From an uncultured Treponema sp. (GTDB lineage: Bacteria > Spirochaetota > Spirochaetia > Treponematales > Treponemataceae), in NCBI GenBank assembly GCA_947167345.1, contig CAMVHR010000012.1:1-64000 (forward strand): a stretch of DNA of 64,000 nt, written 5' to 3'. The stretch's first letter is position 1, and every line of letters begins with the position of its first letter. Below the pieces are notes generated by a model. The model was not told the origin of the DNA, searched no databases, and saw nothing but the letters and a program-made list of their open reading frames with translations. Positions 57,001-64,000 of the stretch are shown here, piece after piece. A program made the position numbers and the translations under genes.

Positions 57001-58553
57001 CTTCAGATAAGCCTTTACATGGAAATGCGAAAGGTGTTATACGTAAAGGAAAAATTGATTTGACCATAAAAGATATTTTCTGTAATTTTGTGCGTTTTAA
57101 GGAACTTGTAAATACAAATTTCTTTGCTGTATACGACGGCATTCTTTCTGGTCGTATTTCCATTACAGGTTTTACAAGTGATCCGACTCTTGACGGTGCT
57201 TTACTAGCCCGTGATTTTGAATTTAATTTGCCCCTGGTGATTCCTAATCATCTGCGGACTAAAAACTTACTTATTACATTTGATGATAATCAGCTGGAAG
57301 TAACGGAAAGTAAATTTATGGTGGCAGGGGATTTGCTTTCTGCATCAGCACTTCTTGTTTTGGACAGATGGGGTGTTTCTTCTTTTTCACTGAATGCCAA
57401 AACTTTGGGTGATGGTGTCCTTCCTGTAAATATGAATGTTCCTAATGTTGGAGTTCAAGGAAATGCTTCCGCCCGATTTTCCCTTACTTATGCGGAAAAG
57501 GTTTTGGCAATGAATGTAAACGGAACTTTAAATAATGCAGAACTTCATATATTGAATGGAAAGTTGCCGTTTAATAATAAATCTAAAAAGGTGGAAGAAG
57601 ACAGTGATAAAGAGAGTTTCTTTACATCTTTAACGCGTACCATGGATGTTCTTATAAATGTTGATGCTACTGTGGGACGTAAAGTTAATATTGTAATAAA
57701 TCCCTTTTTGCGTGCATTGATTACGCCTGATACAAAATTTCATTTTGATCTTGACAGTGGAAGAGGTGTATGGAATTTGAAGAGTGATGCTGTTCTGAGG
57801 GGTGGTCAAATAACGTATCTGACAAGAAATTTCTATATAAAAGATGGTCGAATTATATTGAATGAATCTCAGAATGGATTTAATCCTTTTATTACTGTAA
57901 ATGCTGAAACAAGGGAACGTGATGAAAATAATGTTCCTGTAACGATAGTTCTTTCTGCAGAAAATCAACCTCTTGCTAACTTTAGGGGAAGAGTTTATTC
58001 TATTCCAGCACGTTCTGAGGCTCAGATAATGGCGATGCTCGGACAGATTGCTACTGGCGATTCATCTGATGTTGGCGGTTTTTTCCTTTCTGGGCTTGAT
58101 TATGGAATGCATTTAACTGTTCTAAGAAAAATTGAGAACTCATTGCGTGATTTGTTTAATTTTGATATATTTTCTATCAGAGTTAATGTATTGCAGAATT
58201 CCTTAAAATATGGGTTGGCTTTAAACTCAGCTTCAGAATCAGAAAATGAGTTGTTTAGGAATCCTATTGGTAACTATTTGGATAATTCCAGTGTTTATAT
58301 TGGAAAATACTTTGGAAGTTCTATATATGCAGATGTCCTTTTGCAATGGTCATACGATGAGATTCTTGCCAGGAAATCAAAATTTGTAGGAAGTGGTCTT
58401 ATATTTCATCCAGAAGTCGGTTTGGAATTTGACGCTCCTTTTGCAAAAATACGATGGAACTTTGCTCCAGATTTGAGTGGACTGCATAATGGAGAAGTTC
58501 CTTCGATTGTTGCGGGAACTTCGGTAACATTATCTTGGAGAATAACATTTTAA
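54030..58553 (+). CDS. tamB: TamB-like translocation/assembly module protein
   Basis: About 1500 aa, N-terminal TM anchor, beta-rich body, C-terminal FNPFITVNAETRERDENNVPVTIVLSAENQPLANFRGRVYSIPARSEAQIMAMLGQ... typical of TamB. Confidence 0.85.
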   Translation: MKSRFVKTSIGVFIFLLIFSISLYVMAPVYKTLDSLMHEAESELLSSISSKTNLSISYDSLSPSVLMSITVKNIRVFEISTGDEILYIKKVSIGYNILNVIKKDFEHVFSKVTVSGVQFHFDKNRYKTLLERLKKNPPKDGEGHEFSVRAEEGSLTKDQKTLVKKIMSMFPSDIQVKDVSVLYNDLNKSVSVKINKLNLLKQWDGNISMSCPSGYVFAVISSSKTRTFGTRFNFTGKLVNGFSGSSMIISFDQYPKADVTVYKTQFLIHYRDQCLYARSTQQVHPYKIFARYDFSSSDFSTDLDIKNLIIPNVLKFSVSNKKIKDFLYSGLSFSGTVKGNTAKKTYSWNGTGGLTIPDSILKGGENIQFTALGNNSRLKIQSLTAKGTFLDGYASGIYEVGSHKPSGSITVNRCTLPNGNSISAEVYLEALNKKIQAFIPQLYLGDQKFTALEATFAPSKGKIPFIFEMSDYSHSEYEKPAGLKISGTYLTGKNKNLSATVSIDSLFLDSVANVAAFFSRQEKQQKIKKIARKLSPYITSDEVSFSTDFKSVSFKAPFALLANTRKNKQMAFFAFEGNERSLQISDFNIIFGKHTVQAKLGMDISPEDRQVSFNSSFEINNVPYNFNGAYMLGKWLNVQGSYGIDIIANLENGMHGTAKIASLPIAFSSLIFKISTETEFDCKSVYDFLVKITSLQIELEEHKLNRSPKLTFMGTVDSEGLVFSAINFSDVSTSSSGSGYVRWNVYEGILNSVNASLSAGNELTSELFSFEGTFSNPMGKTLSKETLMKDCYFNAVTQIRNFPLIRCIPRQYADDTFNGTVLASGTAENPYVSVNIDSLSAQYGTKPVIVKGKAELIEGNVSVPDFKLSWGNIKLADVKGNLNIKEFNATASGNLSLSILGGRIVKIPLDIVMKNTDDSRVKPNGKKKYVPEKFVITGDSSVSAEGLINGSVPVHAEVRKDGKLITFASDESMGVTGSYVMKQGAFACDIPSDKPLHGNAKGVIRKGKIDLTIKDIFCNFVRFKELVNTNFFAVYDGILSGRISITGFTSDPTLDGALLARDFEFNLPLVIPNHLRTKNLLITFDDNQLEVTESKFMVAGDLLSASALLVLDRWGVSSFSLNAKTLGDGVLPVNMNVPNVGVQGNASARFSLTYAEKVLAMNVNGTLNNAELHILNGKLPFNNKSKKVEEDSDKESFFTSLTRTMDVLINVDATVGRKVNIVINPFLRALITPDTKFHFDLDSGRGVWNLKSDAVLRGGQITYLTRNFYIKDGRIILNESQNGFNPFITVNAETRERDENNVPVTIVLSAENQPLANFRGRVYSIPARSEAQIMAMLGQIATGDSSDVGGFFLSGLDYGMHLTVLRKIENSLRDLFNFDIFSIRVNVLQNSLKYGLALNSASESENELFRNPIGNYLDNSSVYIGKYFGSSIYADVLLQWSYDEILARKSKFVGSGLIFHPEVGLEFDAPFAKIRWNFAPDLSGLHNGEVPSIVAGTSVTLSWRITF

Positions 58554-58556
58554 AAT

Positions 58557-61028
58557 ATGAGGATGTATATGAATTGTAAGAGGCTCTTTGTAGTTGTTAT
58601 GCTTTTGTGCTTTGCACATGTGTTTGCACAGGACGATTCAGACTGGTACTATAATAAGCCTATCAGTGACATTACCTTCAAAGGACTTGAGAATATAAAA
58701 GCTTCCGATATGGAAGGTATTACACATGCATTCATTGGAAAAAAATTTGATAATGAAGTTTTTTCAGACTTGCTTAACAGGTTGTTTGCACTGAATTATT
58801 TTGAAGATGTGACTCCTGTTGCGTTGCCTGGTGACAAGAACTATAAGACAGTCAAAATAGAGCTTAATGTTGTAGAGTATCCTATTGTTTCTGACCTTAA
58901 AATAGTCGGGTACAAAAAGCTCCGCGGTTCTGAGTTACGCGATGCAATTTCAACAAAGGAAAAAAGTATTTATGATGAAGATAAACGATATGCTGATGAA
59001 CAGGTTTTGAAAAATCTGTATATGTCTCGCGGTTTTAGTGAAATAAAGGTTCGTTCAGAGGCACTTGAAACTGAAGAAGGTTTTAAGGTTACCTTTTATG
59101 TAAAAGAAGGCAGTCAGACGGTTGTAAAAGACATTACTTTTACAGGAAATACCATAGCTACTGAACGTACTTTGAAAAGCAAGCTTGCTTCTAAAGTTCA
59201 CAGGTTGTTTCAGAAAGGTGCTTTCCAAGACTCTTCCATTGAGCAGGATAAAAAAGCTATTCTTCAGTATTATGGTGATAACGGATATATTGATGCAAAA
59301 ATAATTAATGCAACTCAGTCTTCTGAATATAATGATAAACATGACAGGCAGGAAGTGTCACTCCAGTATAATATTCATGAAGGTTCTCAGTATACTTATG
59401 GTGGAACGACAATTCAGGGAAACAAGGTCTTTTCTACTCAGGAACTTTTGTCTTTGATAAAGTTAAAGGAAGGAGCTGTTTTTAATGCAACAAAGTTTCA
59501 GGAAGGAATTTCTGACATTCAGAACAAGTATTTCAGCAACGGATACTGGTCAAATAATTTTGTTCCTCAGATTGATAAGGATTCAAATAACAAAACTATT
59601 TCTTACAGAATATATATTCAGGAAGGCTTAAGAAGCCATGTTGAGAGCGTAACAATAAAAGGAAACAAGCGAACTAGGGATGAAGTTATTCGGCGCGAAA
59701 TTCCTATTGAATCTGGAGATATCTTTTCAAATGAAAAAGTAAATACTGGTATTCGTAATTTGTATAACCTTCAATATTTTAAGCAGGTTGTGCCAGATGT
59801 AAAGCCTGGTTCTGAAGAAAATCTTGTCGATGTATCTTTTAACGTTGAAGAACAGAGTACTCGTTCAATTCAGTTTGGCCTTACTTTTAGCGGTACAGCT
59901 AATGCTGGTGAATTCCCTATATCTTTATTTGGAGGTTTTGAAGATACGAACTTATTTGGAAGTGGCAAAACAGGAAGCGTTTCTGCTACTCTTTCTACTA
60001 CAGAACAGTCTGTTACTCTCGGTTATGGTCAGAACTGGATTTTTGATTTACCAATCAGCAATTACGTTTCATTTGGGTATACACGAGCTATCCGTAGTAC
60101 TCCGCGCAATGTTCTTCTTCCTGACGGAACATTTGACTTTTACAGTTACTACATGAAATATACGCAGCATAAGTTTACTATTTCTGATACCATTTCAAGA
60201 CGATGGACTCCAAATTTTGCAACTGTCCGTCTTAGTACTGGAATTTCTTCAAGCTTGCTTACCAATATTTATGATGATTCTCTTTATGTACCTGCATCTG
60301 TTGGTATTTCAAATTATCATAATACATGGAATCCTATTAACAGTGTTTTTGTTCAGTTATCGCTTGATAATCGCGATAACTATTATAATCCTAAGAAGGG
60401 ATGGTTTGCCAGTCAACGATTCACATGGTTTGGTCTTATGCCGCGTGGAAAGCTATTTTTCCCTGATAATTTTGGAGAAAATGAATTCTTTCTGCGTTCT
60501 GCAACAAAACTTGAAGGCTATCATACTCTCTTTGATATTCCAGTAACGGACAGTTTCTCTTTCAAGACGATACTCAGAGGATATTCTGGTATTACCATGC
60601 AAAGACCTTTCTTTAATAGTTCCATATCAGAGAGTAACGAGTTGTCTCTTGATGGTATGGTTCATACTCGTGGATGGGAAATCTACGATACAGATGCTGG
60701 ACGCGGAAATTTAACATGGATTAATAGTGCAGAACTGCGTATTCCTATTTTCCCTAATGCCATCGCATTTGATTTCTTCTTTGATGCTTCAATGATTAAA
60801 GATGACATAAAGGATTATAAGGATTTCCAGAATATGGACGACTGGTATTTCAGTTATGGTCCTGGTTTAAGTCTTACAATGCAGCAGTTGCCATTGCGTC
60901 TCTTCCTTGCAAGTAACTTTAAGATTTCTGATGGAGAGCTTATTATGAAAGATCGGGATGGTGATAATGTGAAAAACTGGCTTTCTACATGGCATTTTGT
61001 TCTGTCAATCAATATGCCTAATCAATAA
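58557..61028 (+). CDS. bamA: outer membrane protein assembly factor BamA
   Basis: Signal peptide, multiple POTRA repeats (SDITFKGLENIKASDMEG..., VKDITFTGNTIATERTLKSKL..., VESVTIKGNKRTRDEVIRREIPIESGDIFSNEKV), C-terminal barrel. Confidence 0.95.
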   Translation: MRMYMNCKRLFVVVMLLCFAHVFAQDDSDWYYNKPISDITFKGLENIKASDMEGITHAFIGKKFDNEVFSDLLNRLFALNYFEDVTPVALPGDKNYKTVKIELNVVEYPIVSDLKIVGYKKLRGSELRDAISTKEKSIYDEDKRYADEQVLKNLYMSRGFSEIKVRSEALETEEGFKVTFYVKEGSQTVVKDITFTGNTIATERTLKSKLASKVHRLFQKGAFQDSSIEQDKKAILQYYGDNGYIDAKIINATQSSEYNDKHDRQEVSLQYNIHEGSQYTYGGTTIQGNKVFSTQELLSLIKLKEGAVFNATKFQEGISDIQNKYFSNGYWSNNFVPQIDKDSNNKTISYRIYIQEGLRSHVESVTIKGNKRTRDEVIRREIPIESGDIFSNEKVNTGIRNLYNLQYFKQVVPDVKPGSEENLVDVSFNVEEQSTRSIQFGLTFSGTANAGEFPISLFGGFEDTNLFGSGKTGSVSATLSTTEQSVTLGYGQNWIFDLPISNYVSFGYTRAIRSTPRNVLLPDGTFDFYSYYMKYTQHKFTISDTISRRWTPNFATVRLSTGISSSLLTNIYDDSLYVPASVGISNYHNTWNPINSVFVQLSLDNRDNYYNPKKGWFASQRFTWFGLMPRGKLFFPDNFGENEFFLRSATKLEGYHTLFDIPVTDSFSFKTILRGYSGITMQRPFFNSSISESNELSLDGMVHTRGWEIYDTDAGRGNLTWINSAELRIPIFPNAIAFDFFFDASMIKDDIKDYKDFQNMDDWYFSYGPGLSLTMQQLPLRLFLASNFKISDGELIMKDRDGDNVKNWLSTWHFVLSINMPNQ

Positions 61029-61047
61029 ATTTAAAAGGTGGATTAAT

Positions 61048-61572
61048 ATGAAATTCAAAAGACTTTTTATTTTCGCTCTGTCTTCTCTTATTGCATGTTG
61101 TAGCGGTCTTTATGCACAGCAGATAACAAAATTTGCTGTCGTTGATACAGCTCGTGTATATCAGGCATACTTTATGAATTCTTCTCCTGTGCGTAATTAC
61201 GAATCTAAGAAGAACGAATTTCAAACAGAAATTAATAACCTTACTCAGGAATTACAGTCTCTCCATAACCAGAAGCTCGAATATGACAAGTCTGGAGATT
61301 TTGTAAATTCTGCAAGAATTCAGGCTGAAATAACAAAAAAATCTGACTACATCACAGAATATACAAGTGCAAAAAATACAGAACTTGAATCAATAAAGAA
61401 TTCTTTAAAAACTAATGATGATTTTTATCAGAGACTGTATACAACTTTGGAACAGGTTGCTGAGTCTGGAGGCTACAGTGTTGTTATGAGTTTGCAGCAG
61501 GCAAATGCCATATTATGGTATAGTCCTTCTGTTGACATTACTGATGTTGTCATTAGTCGTTTGGGTTTATAA
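61048..61572 (+). CDS. OmpH/Skp family periplasmic chaperone
   Basis: Signal peptide then KFAVVDTARVYQAYFMNSSPVRNYESKKNEFQTEINNLTQELQSLHNQKLEYD. Confidence 0.9.
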   Translation: MKFKRLFIFALSSLIACCSGLYAQQITKFAVVDTARVYQAYFMNSSPVRNYESKKNEFQTEINNLTQELQSLHNQKLEYDKSGDFVNSARIQAEITKKSDYITEYTSAKNTELESIKNSLKTNDDFYQRLYTTLEQVAESGGYSVVMSLQQANAILWYSPSVDITDVVISRLGL

Positions 61573-61584
61573 TGGTGTTGCTTC

Positions 61585-64000
61585 ATGTCTGATGAAACAC
61601 CTCTCATTGCCCAATATCATACATTAAAAGAAGAAAATCCTGGAAAAATATTATTGTTTCGTCTAGGGGATTTTTATGAAATGTTTGATGAAGATGCAGT
61701 ACTTGTTTCTAAGCTTCTGAATCTTACTTTAACTCATAGATGTGATCATAAGATGTGTGGAATTCCTTTCCATGCATCAAAGGTTTATATAGCCAGACTA
61801 TTGCGGCTTGGTAAGAAAATTGCCATTGCAGAGCAAATAGGAGAAGTTTCTAAGGGAAAAGGTCTTGTAGAACGAAAAGTTATTGAATGTATTACTCCAG
61901 GAACTGCTGTTGAGTCAGAATATTTGGATGGAGATATTAATAATTATCTAGCTTCTATTTGTATAAGTCATGGTAATGCAGGGTTTGCTTATATAGATGT
62001 TACTACAGGTGATTTTAGGGCAACCAGTTTTTCTGAAGACTCTTTTCTAGAAAATATGGCTAAAGAATTAGGCAGATGTAATCCAAAAGAATTGTTATTG
62101 CCAAATAGTCTTCAGGATAATAAATTTGTAAATCAACTTTTAGTTGATAGGGATATTTCTATTTCATGGTATCCAGACTGGAATTTTGATTTAAAATTAA
62201 ATTATGCGCGTCTTGTAAAGCAATTTAAAACCACAAATTTAAGTTCATTTTCGTTGAATGAAAATTCTCCCGAGGTTCCTCCTGCAGGTTTTTTGCTTGA
62301 TTATCTTGAAAAAACAACTAATACTGCTTTTCCTCATGTAACTGGCATTTCTGTTTATAAGGATTGTCAGTATGTGATTTTAGATGATTCTTCCCGCAGG
62401 AATCTTGAAATTTTGTGTAATGTTAGGGATGGTTCTTATGAGTTTTCTCTTTTAGAAACCCTGTATTATACAAAGACTGCTATGGGATTACGGCTTCTTC
62501 GAAACTATTTAAGTTTTCCACTTACGGATGTAAGTAAAATTGCAGAACGTCAAACTAAAGTTGAATTCTTTGTGAATGACAGGCATTTGTTCAGAACTGT
62601 TGCAGAAAAATTAGATGGAATTCTTGATATAGAACGCATATCTTCTCGTATCGCAATGGATAGGGCTCATGCAAAAGATTTAAAGGCATTGCAGCAAAGC
62701 CTTTCTTTGTGGCTTGAAGCAAAAAAAATGTTGCTGCAATATGATTTTTCTTTTTTAGATTCTTCTGAAGCGTTGAAAATAATTGAACTCATACAGAACT
62801 CTATCTGTGATGATCCTGCAACAGCATTTAATGAAGGCCGAATTATACGTGCAGGATGGTCCGAGGAACTGGATCATTGGCGCGATGTTCATGATAATTT
62901 TAATAAAATCTTGGATGACTATTGTGAAGAAGAAAAGGCTAAGACTGGAATTAATAATCTTCGTATACGTAATAATGCTAATCAGGGGTATTATATTGAA
63001 GTTACAAAGGGAAAATTAAGTTCTGTTCCATCTCATTTTATTATGAAGCGAGCCCTCTTAAATGCAGAGCGCTATACGACTGAAAAACTAAAAGAACTTG
63101 AAGAAAGCCTTAACGAATCTAGCGTAAAAATTTTACAGTTGGAACATGATTTGTATATAGATGTTCGGAATAAGCTGAAAAAATTTATTTCATATTTGAA
63201 GCAAGTTTCCTTTGAAATAGCAGGCATTGATGTTGCCTCATCTTTTGCGGAAGCTGCAGTAAGAAATAACTGGGTAAAGCCTATTGTCGATGATAGTCTT
63301 GAATTCAACGTGCGTGATGGGCGGCATCCTGTTGTGGAAGCCCATATACCAAGTGGGGAATTTGTTCCTAATGATCTGGCCTTGCTCACAGATTCTGACA
63401 AGACTTCATTTACATTGATTACAGGACCTAATATGGCTGGCAAAAGTACATTCCTAAGGCAAAATGCATTGATAGCTCTGCTTGCTCAGACAGGAAGTTT
63501 TGTTCCATGTTCTTATGCTCATATTGGTGTTGTTGATAGAATTTTCTGTAGGGTTGGAGCTAGTGATAATCTTGCAAAAGGAGAATCCACGTTTTTAGTT
63601 GAAATGACAGAAACTGCTAGAATCCTTCGCTCCGCAACAGATCGTTCTCTTGTTATTATGGATGAAGTTGGAAGAGGTACGAGTACAGAAGATGGTCTGT
63701 CCATTGCATGGGCTATTAGCGAATACCTTTTGAATGCAATAAGATGTAAGACACTATTTGCAACTCATTATCATGAATTGACTAGAATGGAACATCCGTT
63801 GATGAAAAAACAGTGTATGGCTGTTAATGAAAGCGGAGAAGATGTTGTGTTTTTGCGCAAAGTAGTTTCTGGGTCAAGTGAAAACAGTTATGGAATTCAT
63901 GTAGCAAGACTTGCTGGAATTCCTGATTCTGTTATAGTTCGGGCTAATGATATTCTTTCTTCAATTCAAAATGGAGTAGAAAAGACCTCCATTCCTGAAA
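61585..64000 (+). CDS. mutS: DNA mismatch repair protein MutS, truncated by window edge
   Basis: ATG at 61585 opens a frame with no stop to 64000: MSDETPLIAQYHTLKEENPGKILLFRLGDFYEMFDEDAVLVSKLLNLTLT...TGPNMAGKSTFLRQNALIALLAQTGSFVP...VIMDEVGRGTSTEDGLSIAWA. Not in the ORF track. Confidence 0.96.
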   Translation, partial: MSDETPLIAQYHTLKEENPGKILLFRLGDFYEMFDEDAVLVSKLLNLTLTHRCDHKMCGIPFHASKVYIARLLRLGKKIAIAEQIGEVSKGKGLVERKVIECITPGTAVESEYLDGDINNYLASICISHGNAGFAYIDVTTGDFRATSFSEDSFLENMAKELGRCNPKELLLPNSLQDNKFVNQLLVDRDISISWYPDWNFDLKLNYARLVKQFKTTNLSSFSLNENSPEVPPAGFLLDYLEKTTNTAFPHVTGISVYKDCQYVILDDSSRRNLEILCNVRDGSYEFSLLETLYYTKTAMGLRLLRNYLSFPLTDVSKIAERQTKVEFFVNDRHLFRTVAEKLDGILDIERISSRIAMDRAHAKDLKALQQSLSLWLEAKKMLLQYDFSFLDSSEALKIIELIQNSICDDPATAFNEGRIIRAGWSEELDHWRDVHDNFNKILDDYCEEEKAKTGINNLRIRNNANQGYYIEVTKGKLSSVPSHFIMKRALLNAERYTTEKLKELEESLNESSVKILQLEHDLYIDVRNKLKKFISYLKQVSFEIAGIDVASSFAEAAVRNNWVKPIVDDSLEFNVRDGRHPVVEAHIPSGEFVPNDLALLTDSDKTSFTLITGPNMAGKSTFLRQNALIALLAQTGSFVPCSYAHIGVVDRIFCRVGASDNLAKGESTFLVEMTETARILRSATDRSLVIMDEVGRGTSTEDGLSIAWAISEYLLNAIRCKTLFATHYHELTRMEHPLMKKQCMAVNESGEDVVFLRKVVSGSSENSYGIHVARLAGIPDSVIVRANDILSSIQNGVEKTSIPE

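Noticed and set aside
62783-63443. ORFs 62783..63019 + and 63072..63443 -
   Set aside because: Both lie inside the mutS frame, which is open from 61585 to the window end.
1-64000. CRISPR arrays, rRNA operons, transposases or integrases
   Set aside because: No regularly spaced direct repeats, rRNA-like sequence or recognisable transposase/integrase motifs were seen on reading both strands; the Cas2-like protein is therefore treated as an orphan.

Overview
This 64 kb window looks like chromosomal DNA from a Treponema-type spirochaete. That is inferred from gene content and order: tamB-bamA-skp-mutS, the phoH/HD-hydrolase/ybeY/corC run, lolCDE, mcsA-mcsB-clpC, a PUR-domain protein, and prfB with a programmed frameshift. 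Three zones stand out. (1) About 1-12 kb is an accessory-like block with five GNAT acetyltransferases, a nitrilase, a CDP-alcohol phosphatidyltransferase, VOC and HAD proteins, three AraC regulators (one decayed, one cut by the left edge), and an AraC-linked pair of ABC exporter half-transporters. (2) About 11.9-14.8 kb is a hairpin-dense, mostly non-coding stretch around an HU-HIG/DUF4469-like protein, with a large nested inverted repeat, an array of GGAGA-type hairpins, tandem orphan terminator-like hairpins and a candidate structured minus-strand RNA. (3) About 14.8-64 kb is mostly core housekeeping and envelope-biogenesis genes. I found no convincing complete new multi-gene system. The best leads are a McsB homologue that has lost several guanidino-kinase active-site motifs, next to a clpC reading frame broken at a T-run; an orphan Cas2-like small protein upstream of prfB; a thymidylate kinase lacking the Walker A lysine; a single-POTRA Omp85-like protein; and the hairpin/ncRNA region at 12-14 kb. 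No CRISPR array, rRNA, transposase or integrase was seen. One tRNA (Leu, GAG) is present. No searches or folding programs were run; all family names come from motif recognition.
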